NCBI GenBank assembly: GCA_965223305.1
Contig: CBDCWT010000062.1
Coordinates: 20,903 to 84,902, forward strand
Source of the DNA: CBDCWT01 sp965223305
GTDB taxonomy: Bacteria; Planctomycetota; Planctomycetia; Pirellulales; Pirellulaceae
DNA: 64,000 nt
Reading direction: 5' to 3'
The first letter of the stretch is position 1, and the number at the start of each line of letters is the position of its first letter. The position numbers and the translations under genes are program-made. A model generated the notes under the pieces. It had not been told where the DNA came from. It worked only from the letters and a program-made list of their open reading frames with translations, and ran no database searches. Below are positions 42,177 through 50,485 of this stretch, one piece after another.

Positions 42177-43307
42177 TTAGGCCGCCGCAGATGAAGTTTC
42201 AGCATAGAACTGCTTGATACATTCGCAGACGCGACGAACTTGATCGTCCCGAATTGACGTATTCATCGGCAGCATCAGCATCTTCTCAAATAGCCCTTCC
42301 GTTCTCGGCAGTCGCTGGTGGAATCCAAGATTCGAGAACTGATGCACTGCCTTGCCTCCCCACTGGACAAGAGTACCGATGCCGTGCTCGCACAGATAAT
42401 CCTGCAGCACGTCGCGCCGCTCTGCTTCAATCTCGTAGTTCTGAAACACGTCGAAGTGGTCAAGATCGGAACCCGGCGCGGCGGGCAGCCTCAACTGAGC
42501 GACATCACCGAGAGCCGCTTGGTACATGCTGGCAACTTCGCGACGGCGCGCCACATCCTGATCGTACGACTGCAGTTTGTAATCCAAGATTGCGGCCTGT
42601 AGGTTGTCCAGCCGCGAGTTGAGCCCCCACGAGACGACCTCTCCGTCTTCACCGCGGCCGTGATCGCGTAGACGCCGTACCCGACGATAGATTTCCTCGT
42701 TGTTGGTGACCAAACAACCCGCGTCACCGAGGCTTCCAAGCGTCTTGGCCGGATAGAAGCTGATGCAGCCAGCAATCCCGAAGGTCCCGGCACAGCGGCC
42801 CTTGAACTTCGAGCCCAATGACTGCGCCGCATCTTCGATGATCGTTAGATCGTGTGCTGCAGCGATCTCCTGCAGCGCATCCATGTCAGCTGTCCTGCCG
42901 TTAAGCTGAGTGGGCATGATCGCCTTGGTCAGCGGTGTCACGGCGCGCGCGACTGCTTCGGCGTCGATCAGATGATCGTCCCCGCATTCGACGGGAACCG
43001 GAGTCGCCCCCGCAAAATAGGCCGCCGCCGGAGTGGCGACCATGGTGTGCGAGCAGAAGATGACTTCATCTCCGGGACCAATGCCTGCCGCTCGGACCGC
43101 AAAATGCAGAGCGTCCGTCGCGTTGGCCATCCCGACCACATAACGGGCATCAACGTATTCAGCCAAGTGTTGTTCGAAGTCCCGCAGTTCCTGCTGCATG
43201 ATAAAGGCGCCGCGCCGACCGACGTCCCGAATCAGCGACATCAGCTTGTCTTCATCAGATGTGAAGACGCTCGGATAATCGAAGAATGGAACTGCATTCG
43301 CTGTCAT
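42177..43307 (-). CDS. DegT/DnrJ/EryC1/StrS-family sugar aminotransferase
   Basis: 376 residues; PLP-dependent transfer of an amino group to a keto nucleotide sugar. The family signatures are EDAAQSLGSKFKG (about 156-168) and SFYPAKTLGSLGDAG with the PLP-binding Lys near residue 186. YFAGATPVPVECGDDHLID and GLNSRLDNLQAAIL are also typical. In this cluster the likely substrate is a 3- or 4-keto sugar made by the dehydrogenase (57.9 kb) or the 4,6-dehydratase (59 kb). Confidence 0.92.
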   Translation of the reverse strand: MTANAVPFFDYPSVFTSDEDKLMSLIRDVGRRGAFIMQQELRDFEQHLAEYVDARYVVGMANATDALHFAVRAAGIGPGDEVIFCSHTMVATPAAAYFAGATPVPVECGDDHLIDAEAVARAVTPLTKAIMPTQLNGRTADMDALQEIAAAHDLTIIEDAAQSLGSKFKGRCAGTFGIAGCISFYPAKTLGSLGDAGCLVTNNEEIYRRVRRLRDHGRGEDGEVVSWGLNSRLDNLQAAILDYKLQSYDQDVARRREVASMYQAALGDVAQLRLPAAPGSDLDHFDVFQNYEIEAERRDVLQDYLCEHGIGTLVQWGGKAVHQFSNLGFHQRLPRTEGLFEKMLMLPMNTSIRDDQVRRVCECIKQFYAETSSAAA

Positions 43308-43391
43308 GACGGTCTCCCTACCGTTTGTTGTGCTGTGACACTCCTGCCGCAGTGCTCGCTCGTTATCGCTTGCCGCGCAGTCGATCGTGCG

Positions 43392-44045
43392 TTATCCCTC
43401 GCAGCGCTGCGCCGCAGTCCGGGCTTTGGTGGCCGTCGCTTCAGGCCGCTGCAGATGGGAAGCCGCGGTCTCCCTGCGCGGGGGGGTCGCCGGTTGACCG
43501 GTGCCCTTGGCTCCCGCACGCCGCAGAACCTCATACCGCCCCAGTAACTCCGTACCCCAGCGGCTCCTTATACCACCGAGTCCCCGCAGCTCGAATCCCA
43601 GTTTCTCGGCGACCCGAATAGACGCCGTGTTGTCCCGTGAAGTTAGATACCAGATGGTCCGGCCGGGCTGCTGGGAACGCCAGACTAGCTCGGAAACCCC
43701 GGCCGCCGCGAGACCACGCCCTCGATCGTCGGGGTCCGTAAAGACCTTGCCGATCTGCAAGTCTCTCGGGCCCATGAAGGGGTAACGATAGAACCCGGGG
43801 TGAGCCCAGCAGTAGCTGGCAATGCGAGCCCGCTGACTTACCACTAGCAGCCGGCAGTCCCGATTGAGAAACTGGCGGGTGGAGTGCAAGAACCAACATC
43901 CTACGGCGAACTTTGACAGCAAGCGTTTGGACGCCAGCAGAGCGAGCTGCGGCCCAATCACATCCACTTGCCAGCTGGAACCCGGAAGCCTCTTGGGCAC
44001 AAACGAGGCCGGAGGCGTCATCGCATAGAAGAGGATCTCGCTCAT
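43392..44045 (-). CDS. GNAT-family N-acyltransferase
   Basis: 217 residues. The acetyl-CoA site is VFTDPDDRGRGLAAAGVSELVWR (the R/Q-x-x-G-x-G/A loop as DRGRGLA, about 110-116), followed by YLTSRDNTASIRVAEKLGFELRG, the classical motif-B helix. It overlaps the upstream glycosyltransferase stop by 4 bases, so the two are coupled. In cluster context it may acylate the amino sugar made by the DegT enzyme. The C-terminal 35 residues are Arg/Ala-rich and may be poorly structured. A competing frame (43531-44253) is a shadow. Confidence 0.8.
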   Translation of the reverse strand: MSEILFYAMTPPASFVPKRLPGSSWQVDVIGPQLALLASKRLLSKFAVGCWFLHSTRQFLNRDCRLLVVSQRARIASYCWAHPGFYRYPFMGPRDLQIGKVFTDPDDRGRGLAAAGVSELVWRSQQPGRTIWYLTSRDNTASIRVAEKLGFELRGLGGIRSRWGTELLGRYEVLRRAGAKGTGQPATPPRRETAASHLQRPEATATKARTAAQRCEG

Positions 44046-45310
44046 GCGCAGGCGCGTAGCTCCTTCGTTTGGTTAGACATCGACTGCAGATAGTCGATAA
44101 AGACACGATAGACTTGGCGCGCATCAAACTCATCCTCGTACAAGGCGGTAGCATTCGCCTGCCACCGGGCACGTAGGTTGGAATCCTCTCGAGCGCGAGC
44201 GACGATCTCGCAAAAACTGTCGCAATCCCCCTCCTCGTATACCCCACCGACACTACGAGACTCCACTAGAGTGGCCAGTTCCCCCGACCGAGTCGCAATC
44301 ACAGGCACTCCACGGGAGATGTAGTCAACAACCTTGTTAGGATAGGTGGTCTGTATTTTCTGCAGGTACGGAGCTAAGCCTATCGAGCTCATTTCGTGTA
44401 GCGCTGCCACATCGTGCGCGTGCACCCAGCCGGGAAAGACGACGTTCGGTAAAGATCGGGCGAGCCGCCTGTAGTGGTCCAGCTTGGCGCCCTCACCGCA
44501 AATCACAAACTGGATCTGTTGGTCACCTCGGCGATGATGGCGATCGGCGGCGGCGATCACCGTCTCCAAGTCAAAGAGGTGTCCGATCGTCCCCGAAAAA
44601 GTGCAGCGGAACGTGCCATCGTCCTCGACACCGCGCCGAGACCATCGTTGCTTTGCCGCCTGCAGCTCGTCGTCGCTCATGCTTGTTCGGCGGTGCCCCA
44701 TGTGACAGACACGGTCCGCGGGGCCCTGCGGCCGCCCTGCTTGCCGGAGTCCCCATTCTAGGAAGCCAGGCGAGATTCCCACCAACGCATCGGCTCGCGC
44801 GAAAGTGCTCCGGTTGAGTTGGTCGATCGGATGGACCATCCGTCGAAGCAACGGCTGTAGCCAGCCAGGCATCAGATCGACGAACAGGTCGGGCCATAAG
44901 TCACGGACGTCCAGTACGACTGGAACGTCTTCACGCTTGCCATACTCGACAGCAGCGGCACACATCCCAGGCGTCGGCATGGCGCAAACGACGACGTCGG
45001 GCCGGTCTGAGGTGACCAACCGGCGTTGAAACGCTCTGACCATCGCCCGATGAAACAGCAAGCGGCGCAGGCCGATGTGACGGCGATAACCGCGCGCATG
45101 CAGCAGTTCGATAGAGTAATTCAGGTCGACGTCAATCCGACAATCGCTTGCGGCCCGGTACTTCTTCGTGGCGTGAACAAATGTCGGCGCCCATCGCGTT
45201 ACGCGATGCCCAGCGTCCGACAGCATCTGTGCCAACACGCCGTAGCGAAATAGGCGCGGTGTCCCATCGGTCGGTAGGAGTTCACCCAGATGGATCAGCC
45301 AGACATGCAT
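44042..45310 (-). CDS. Glycosyltransferase family 4 (WbuB-like)
   Basis: 422 residues, GT-B fold retaining glycosyltransferase. N-terminal domain opens MHVWLIHLGELLPTDGTPRLFRYGVLAQ, typical of WbuB-type O-antigen transferases, with PVVLDVRDLWPDLF near 115. The C-terminal domain has CTFSGTIGHLFDLETVI, NVVFPGWVHAHDVAALHEMSSIGLAPY and a nucleotide-binding E-x7-E region in GVYEEGDCDSFCE. It acts on the cytoplasmic face on an undecaprenyl-linked acceptor. It overlaps the GNAT gene start by 4 bases. Confidence 0.9.
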   Translation of the reverse strand: MHVWLIHLGELLPTDGTPRLFRYGVLAQMLSDAGHRVTRWAPTFVHATKKYRAASDCRIDVDLNYSIELLHARGYRRHIGLRRLLFHRAMVRAFQRRLVTSDRPDVVVCAMPTPGMCAAAVEYGKREDVPVVLDVRDLWPDLFVDLMPGWLQPLLRRMVHPIDQLNRSTFARADALVGISPGFLEWGLRQAGRPQGPADRVCHMGHRRTSMSDDELQAAKQRWSRRGVEDDGTFRCTFSGTIGHLFDLETVIAAADRHHRRGDQQIQFVICGEGAKLDHYRRLARSLPNVVFPGWVHAHDVAALHEMSSIGLAPYLQKIQTTYPNKVVDYISRGVPVIATRSGELATLVESRSVGGVYEEGDCDSFCEIVARAREDSNLRARWQANATALYEDEFDARQVYRVFIDYLQSMSNQTKELRACA

Positions 45311-45325
45311 CTCCCGCTGACTCCT

Positions 45326-46126
45326 TCACGCCGCTCTGCGGCGGGTGTTTCGACCCAGCTTGCGCAGGTCTTGGATCCTCGGCCAACCAAAGTAGCACGG
45401 CTCGCCGGACGGAGTGTCGTGGACGGGCCCACCGCTCGGACCGATTGCCTGCACAGCGGAGGCATGCAGCACAACGCGGGCCAGTAGCTGGCCGCCCAGC
45501 TGTTTCTTTGAAATCAGCACATCGACCAGCGACCGCGACTCGCGGAGCGCAACGCGTTCTTCAGCCAGTATCCTGCCGGCATCAACACGGGGCACCATTT
45601 CGTGCAAACTCACATAACCCCACTCTTCGTCGTGCAGCCGTTCCCAAAAAGTCGCGAAGTGGCCTCGATATCTGGGGAGCCGACCGTTGTGCAGGTTGAC
45701 TGCACCCCAGCTGGGAATCTCCAAGACGTGCCGTCGCAAGATCGTCGGAGTCCCGATCGAGACGAGCAGGTCCGGCGCAAGGGCTCGTATTCGGTCAGCA
45801 GCCTCCGCTGTGTTGATATCGTCTAGCTCGACCAGACGAGTCTGCTCGTCGCTGATCGAGCCAATCCAATCAGCGTGCAGCCCAATCGATCGCTCGGCCG
45901 GCCGCAACAGGTATCCTCCACACCGATACCGCATCATTCTGAGCGTGTCGAACGGTCCGAGCATCTTCCATGCTGCATAGGCCTGTTCGGGAGCCGTCCA
46001 GCCGAGATCCTTCCGTTCTGGAAGCACGATGACTGCAGAAAATGGCGGCCCGCCGGCGTGACGATAGGCCGTGCCCAGGACGCCGCCGAATTGGTTGCTG
46101 CGCGTTGTGACAAGTATCGACTTCAC
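45326..46126 (-). CDS. Formyltransferase-fold enzyme (sugar N-formyltransferase candidate)
   Basis: 266 residues from GTG 46126, which overlaps the deacetylase stop as GTGA; a GTG seven codons upstream is less likely. The Formyl_trans_N core is clear: APDLLVSIGTPTILRRHVLEIPSWGAVNLHNGRLPRYRGHFATFW contains the catalytic N-x-H pair and the LPxxxG segment, and VDAGRILAEE supplies the late Asp-Gly. Related enzymes move a formyl group from N10-formyl-THF to an amino sugar (VioF, ArnA N-terminal domain) or to initiator tRNA. The glycan location favours an amino-sugar substrate, perhaps made by the DegT enzyme. Confidence 0.82.
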   Translation of the reverse strand: MKSILVTTRSNQFGGVLGTAYRHAGGPPFSAVIVLPERKDLGWTAPEQAYAAWKMLGPFDTLRMMRYRCGGYLLRPAERSIGLHADWIGSISDEQTRLVELDDINTAEAADRIRALAPDLLVSIGTPTILRRHVLEIPSWGAVNLHNGRLPRYRGHFATFWERLHDEEWGYVSLHEMVPRVDAGRILAEERVALRESRSLVDVLISKKQLGGQLLARVVLHASAVQAIGPSGGPVHDTPSGEPCYFGWPRIQDLRKLGRNTRRRAA

Positions 46127-46947
46127 GCGGCGTCCCCAACCCGGCACGTCGTTCCGGCAGACATCGGCCGGGACTCGTACCCCAGCGATCTAACTGCTTT
46201 CACAAACTGGCCGAGCAGAGCGAAGTTGCCGGGTCCGATGCCCTCGCGGTGCCGGCGCGGTTCCGAAGACGGCAAGTCCATCAGCGATGCCGCCACAAAC
46301 TCGGCCGGGTGCGCGTAGAAAACAAGCGTCGAACAGCAGGCCCTCAGTCGCCGTGCGGACCACATCAGCGCCCGCATTCCCAGTACACGGAGCGCGCTCA
46401 TGTTCATAGGCAGAATGTAAGACGAAGTCGGAATCTCCAAGATCGGACCGCCGCCGGGGCGACCAACGTTTGATGCGGAAGGATAGTACGGCTCGCGGGG
46501 CGCCCAATACTGGCTCCACGAGTTCCGCCGTCCATAGCCGAGTGTGAACCGCCGGCTGGGAACGGACGAATCGATGCGATATCCCTGCTGTGCAAGGGCG
46601 CGAACCGTGTTTTCGCTAACCCACAGATTGGGCGCCCGAAAAGCATCGGGAACGACTCCGGCGGCATCTCGGACTGCGTCCGTCGCTTGACCAATCCACT
46701 CTAACTGGTCTGCGAAGGGAGCCCGGCCAAAGTCTTCTTGCCGATCGTGCTGCCAACCATGGGTCCCAATTTGATAGCCTCGCCGCGCCCCCTTGCGAAC
46801 GACGTTGGGATACTCCACGGCAAACTGGCCGGTCACAAAAAAAGTCGGTTGTAACTGGTAACGTTCACAGAAATCATAAAGCCCCAGCACTCCGGACTCG
46901 GAGCCGCGAACCCAGTCGACGTCGACGCTGAAGTGAAATGTAGGCAC
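46123..46947 (-). CDS. Polysaccharide deacetylase (NodB-like)
   Basis: 274 residues. The metal site is visible as FSVDVDW (Asp pair, residues 8-10) and GTHGWQHDRQE (the H-x-x-x-H motif, about 61-67), followed by DAFRAPNLWVS (catalytic-site Arg). It resembles the PuuE/CDA1 type of carbohydrate esterase family 4 that deacetylates N-acetyl sugars in glycans or lipid-linked intermediates. There is no signal peptide, so it may act in the cytoplasm on a sugar or lipid-linked sugar. Its stop overlaps the formyltransferase start, so deacetylation followed by formylation of the same amino group is an attractive possibility. Confidence 0.9.
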   Translation of the reverse strand: MPTFHFSVDVDWVRGSESGVLGLYDFCERYQLQPTFFVTGQFAVEYPNVVRKGARRGYQIGTHGWQHDRQEDFGRAPFADQLEWIGQATDAVRDAAGVVPDAFRAPNLWVSENTVRALAQQGYRIDSSVPSRRFTLGYGRRNSWSQYWAPREPYYPSASNVGRPGGGPILEIPTSSYILPMNMSALRVLGMRALMWSARRLRACCSTLVFYAHPAEFVAASLMDLPSSEPRRHREGIGPGNFALLGQFVKAVRSLGYESRPMSAGTTCRVGDAA

Positions 46948-47003
46948 AGCAGATTCCTCGCCTACTTAGAATTGACAAGTTCGTTTTTGGGACAAACAAC
47001 TAG

Positions 47004-47177
47004 CCCGAATTATTCATGAGCGATCTGCTGTGAGGTCGTAAGTCCATCCGTGGCTTCGTCATGCTTCACAATTCTCCCTCGACGTATTGCTTCAATACGC
47101 CTGCGGAAGAATTGCTCGCCTTCCTTGCCACGAACGTACTTACAACCTCTCGCCACGATCTTCATGAATAATCCGGG
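47004..47177 (-). mobile_element. Palindromic MITE family 1, copy E (174 bp, TSD CTAG)
   Basis: Full reverse-orientation copy, with CTAG outside both ends (47000-47003 and 47178-47181). The right CTAG includes the TAG stop codon of the sugar transferase gene. It sits inside the glycan cluster between the sugar transferase and the deacetylase. Confidence 0.92.
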
Positions 47178-47852
47178 CTAGGCGGCCGGGCGCTGCGTCT
47201 GCGTGCTGGCGGCCAACTGGCCTGGCTTGCCATAGCACGCAATCTCGTTGGGTGTCCAATTGCTGCGCACGAGCCGCAGCAACGTACAGCTGATGATCCT
47301 CAGGTCGGTCCAAAACGACTGCTCACGCAGGTACTTCAACTGCAACTTGAGTTTCGTGGGACGGATCAACTCCAAGTAGGCGCGGTCGGGATCCTCGGCC
47401 GCGGCCAAAACAGCACCCTCATCTGAATTCCAAATCGACGCCCAGTCAGTAATCCCCGGTCGCAACTCCAGGATCCGTTTTTCTTCGTCGGTATAGAGGT
47501 CCACGTACTCCTGCACTTCGGGGCGCGGTCCGACCAGACTCATGTCGCCACAAAATACGTTGATCAACTGCGGCAACTCGTCCAGTTTTGTGCTGCGCAG
47601 AAACCTGCCCACTGTCGTGATCCGCACGTCGTTGCCCGAGGTAGAGGATCCGCCGAGCTGGTCGGCATCGACGACCATCGAGCGAAACTTGAAGATCCTG
47701 AACGGAAGTCCGGCTCGTCCGACCCGCTTTCCCCTGTAGAAGACGGGGCCGTGCGAGGTAAGCTTCACTGCTAGCGAGACCAGCAACATAACGGGGCTCA
47801 TGATCAGCAAGCCGAGACCCGCGAGAAGGACATCAAATGTTCGTTTGAGCAT
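47178..47852 (-). CDS. Initiating sugar-phosphate transferase (PglC/WcaJ-type)
   Basis: 224 residues, a monotopic phosphoglycosyl transferase that starts glycan assembly by moving sugar-1-phosphate from a nucleotide sugar to undecaprenyl phosphate. One membrane-inserted helix (LLAGLGLLIMSPVMLLVSLAVKL, in two parts) precedes the basic patch FYRGKRVGRAGLPFRIFKFRSM, KLDELPQLINVFCGDMSLVGPRPE (with the catalytic Asp-Glu dyad in LDELPQ), and LRPGITDWA. The substrate may be the diacetamido- or formamido-sugar made by the cluster. The TAG stop lies in MITE E's duplication, so the C-terminus is intact. Confidence 0.92.
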   Translation of the reverse strand: MLKRTFDVLLAGLGLLIMSPVMLLVSLAVKLTSHGPVFYRGKRVGRAGLPFRIFKFRSMVVDADQLGGSSTSGNDVRITTVGRFLRSTKLDELPQLINVFCGDMSLVGPRPEVQEYVDLYTDEEKRILELRPGITDWASIWNSDEGAVLAAAEDPDRAYLELIRPTKLKLQLKYLREQSFWTDLRIISCTLLRLVRSNWTPNEIACYGKPGQLAASTQTQRPAA

Positions 47853-48308
47853 GGGTGATTGCTACTACGCCGTACGTCAGCTGCCAGCTACGATACTCCA
47901 TGGTCGGGCGGGCCTTATATCGGCAGCGACCACCGCAAGTCAAGACCAGCATAGGTTGCACTGCTCTCACGGGTGCACGTCAGCCACGACATGCCGGTGC
48001 CGAAGTTCGGCCGCCGATCAGCCGGCAAGCGTTAGCGTCCGGTCAGTTGTAGGCCGGAACAAGCGGCGGGAAAGACGCTGATGTTCTACCACGACATCAC
48101 CGCCGCGCCGTTCCGGCGACACCGGGTTCGATGCGTTTTGTGTTGCCGTGCCAGCCATGCTCAGCGCGTCGAGTCCAGCAGAACCGTGGGCTAACTCCCA
48201 GCGGCTGATGGTGTGCGGCGCCGTCAACACCATGCGCGTGGCGCAAACGTAGACCAAGATCAACCACACAAACCAGTGCTAAAGCTCACCCTCGATCAGC
48301 CGCACGCG
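47853..48308. other. Repeat region downstream of the transposase gene
   Basis: No host gene. It holds the left copy of a long repeat also present to the right of the transposase gene, plus REP hairpins near 48018, 48181 and 48296. Confidence 0.65.
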
Positions 48309-48324
48309 TTAGCGTCCGGTTGAA
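48018..48324. repeat. Repeat block left of the transposase gene, with REP hairpins
   Basis: Starts with ATCAGCCGGCAAGCGTTAGC, runs through the AGGCCGGAACAAGCGGCG core and CGCCGTTCCGGCGACACC, then ACCGTGGGCTAACTCCCAGC, a spacer (GTAGACCAAGATCAACCACA) and a further GCGTTAGCGTCCGG hairpin that contains the transposase stop codon. Segments recur in order at 48940-49275. Confidence 0.8.
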
Positions 48325-48815
48325 CTCGTCGGGCTGTCAAGATGCTTCCGGTCTTGTGCTTCGCTAACGTAAAGAACTAGTTGTTCGAGTTCATCTTCGT
48401 CGTTGACGCATCGCCAATCGCCACCTGTCGTCCAAACTGGACGATCGACAAACTGTTTCCAACGCTCTCGTAGCACGCGAGTACAGTTCGCTTTGAACTG
48501 ATCCCGAACTTTGTCTCCCGCATAGCCGCCTGCGGTAACGACGACATGTACGTGATTGGTCCTTGCGTTCTTTGCCCAGATTCGCCAACGGCGAAACACT
48601 GCTAAACGATCAACTTCGGATTCCACCACGGATTGATGAACTTCGTCGAGCAGTTGCACAGTGTACTTCAGACGCTCCCGCCGCCAGCTAGCAAGCCTCG
48701 GCTGAGGGGCTTGGTGCCCTCTTATTCGCCTCTTCCAACCGCGCTCGTCACCCTGAAGGAAAGTTCCGTAGACGGTCCATGTAATGAAAAAGGCGATTGG
48801 ATCATCGCTGCTCAT
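48309..48815 (-). CDS. REP-associated tyrosine transposase (RAYT, IS200/IS605-like)
   Basis: 168 residues. The family motifs are clear: FFITWTVYGTFLQGDERGWKR at the N-terminus and the HUH metal site as ARTNHVHVVV (about 82-91). A C-terminal helix region VRDQFKANCTRVLRERW should carry the nucleophilic Tyr; YVSEAQD is a candidate (Tyr about 152). RAYTs bind and cut single-stranded REP hairpins. Here the gene is surrounded by GTTA-loop REPs on both sides and its TAA stop lies within one of them (CGGACGCTAACGC). It sits within the glycan cluster and splits it between the sugar transferase and a GT4 gene. Confidence 0.9.
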   Translation of the reverse strand: MSSDDPIAFFITWTVYGTFLQGDERGWKRRIRGHQAPQPRLASWRRERLKYTVQLLDEVHQSVVESEVDRLAVFRRWRIWAKNARTNHVHVVVTAGGYAGDKVRDQFKANCTRVLRERWKQFVDRPVWTTGGDWRCVNDEDELEQLVLYVSEAQDRKHLDSPTSSTGR

Positions 48816-48939
48816 GATGGCCCCGCAGCAGATCGGACCTCGCTACCGAATATACAGAAGATATTTTATCCCTCGATGCCGCCAGTCAGCTACGGGGGGA
48901 ATCGGCGCTGAGGGCCTGCGGATGCACGTCGCGTCGAAC

Positions 48940-49275
48940 AGAACCGTGGGCTAACGCCCAGCGGCTGATGGTGTGCCGCCACGCCAAGATCATGCGCGTG
49001 GCGTAAACGTAGACCAAGATCAACCACACATACCAGTGCTAAAGTACGCCCCAGATCCGCGGGCACGCGTTAGCGTCCGGTCAGTTGTAGGCCGGAACAA
49101 GCGGCGAGAGAGATGCTGATGTTCTAGCACGACATCACCGCGGCGCCGTTCCGGCGACACCAGGTTCGATGCGTTTTGTGTTGCCGTGCCAGCCATGCTC
49201 AGCACGTCGAGTCCAGCAGAACCGTGGGCTAACGCCCAGTGGCTGATGGCGTGCCGGCACGCGCCGGCGTCCGGC
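48940..49275. repeat. Repeat block right of the transposase gene
   Basis: Begins ACCGTGGGCTAACGCCCAGC, then the GTAGACCAAGATCAACCACA spacer, GCGTTAGCGTCCGGTCAG, the AGGCCGGAACAAGCGGCG core, and a second ACCGTGGGCTAACGCCCAGT. It is a direct repeat of the block at 48018-48324 with a 1038-base offset for the A segment. Confidence 0.8.
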
Positions 49276-49289
49276 TAGCTGCCCGACTC

Positions 49290-50429
49290 TCACGCGGCAA
49301 AGCCTCGATAGACGCTCAACAACGTCGGCACTTCACGCTCCCAAATGAATTCGCGGGCGCAGCGGTTCACGGCCTCTTCCTTTGCTGCGATTGCCTCATC
49401 CGTCAAGCTGCCAATCAAATCGGCGACAGCATCCTCGCTGAGTGAGACCTTCCAACCGCTGCCGCCCACCTCGATCAACCGGGCCAGCTCAGGAAAATCG
49501 CTGACGATAATCGGAAGGCCGCTGTTGAGGTATTCAAACACCTTATTGGGCAAGCAGTAGTAATAGCTCAAGCTCACATTCTCAATCAGCGACAACCCTA
49601 CATCGGCTGAAGATGCGTAGCGAGGCACTTCCTCTGGTGCCACCGCAGGGTGGAAGTGAATGTTGGTGTGCTCGCGTTCGAATGACTTGATCCGGTCGAC
49701 CAGCGGGCCGAAGCCCATGAAGACGATATGCTTCTCAGCAGGCAGCCGCGAGAAAACGCGTAGCAACAGTTCCACACCACGCCCGCCGCTCAGCGCCCCA
49801 TGGTACAGAAACAGTTGGTCTCCAGTGGTTAACCCAAAACGCTCTCTCAAGAGCCGCGTCTTCTGTTGCCGGTCGGGGCGGGCATAGGGCATGTTCCTCA
49901 CAACGTACACCCGCTCGAGCCCGTATTCCGAGCGATACCACTCGGCAATCGCCTCGCCGACAACGACCACTCGATCCGCCTGGCGAATCAAGATGCGTTC
50001 CAGCCGCTTCGACAACAGACGCCGCAGACCCCGCGATCGGGACGTCTCCGTCTCGAGTTCGTGGGTGTCATAAACGAGCTCGCAACCGTGGACCCATTTC
50101 AATAGGACGCACAGCGGCAATACGACCAGGCTGTGGCAGTTAACACAGGTGACGTGCAGCTGGCGAACCCGCCAAAAAACTCGCAGGCACCATTCGCAGA
50201 TGCCGATAGCTCTTGACAGCCCGGAGTCTCCCACAGCAAAACGCGATCGCAGCCGCCACACCAGACGATTCGAGTCGAGTTGTTCTGCCTCAGGCAGGCC
50301 AGCCTCCCATCTGGCAATCACCGTAATTGCCGCGAACACTCCGACGTCCGCCAGCGTCTTGGTGATCTTCAACATTCGACTCTCATGAGTGAATGTTGAC
50401 TGGTAGATATGGAGGTTCGTGCCTGGCAT
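49290..50429 (-). CDS. Glycosyltransferase family 4
   Basis: About 379 residues, GT-B fold. Motifs: VYDTHELETETS near residue 115, FLYHGALSGGRGVELLLRVF (donor domain start, about 208), HIVFMGFGPLVDRI, and VSLSYYYCLPNKVFEYLNSGLPIIVSDFPELA, which contains the E-x7-E nucleotide-sugar site. ATG 50429 is preferred because GAGAGGTG lies just upstream; an alternative at 50486/50489 overlaps the amidotransferase stop as GTGATG and would add 20 residues. It probably adds one sugar of the repeating unit. Confidence 0.88.
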   Translation of the reverse strand: MPGTNLHIYQSTFTHESRMLKITKTLADVGVFAAITVIARWEAGLPEAEQLDSNRLVWRLRSRFAVGDSGLSRAIGICEWCLRVFWRVRQLHVTCVNCHSLVVLPLCVLLKWVHGCELVYDTHELETETSRSRGLRRLLSKRLERILIRQADRVVVVGEAIAEWYRSEYGLERVYVVRNMPYARPDRQQKTRLLRERFGLTTGDQLFLYHGALSGGRGVELLLRVFSRLPAEKHIVFMGFGPLVDRIKSFEREHTNIHFHPAVAPEEVPRYASSADVGLSLIENVSLSYYYCLPNKVFEYLNSGLPIIVSDFPELARLIEVGGSGWKVSLSEDAVADLIGSLTDEAIAAKEEAVNRCAREFIWEREVPTLLSVYRGFAA

Positions 50430-50485
50430 TGCAACACCTCTCAGCTGGGGCGATGACCTGCTTACCGTAACAGCCGAGGGAAGCA

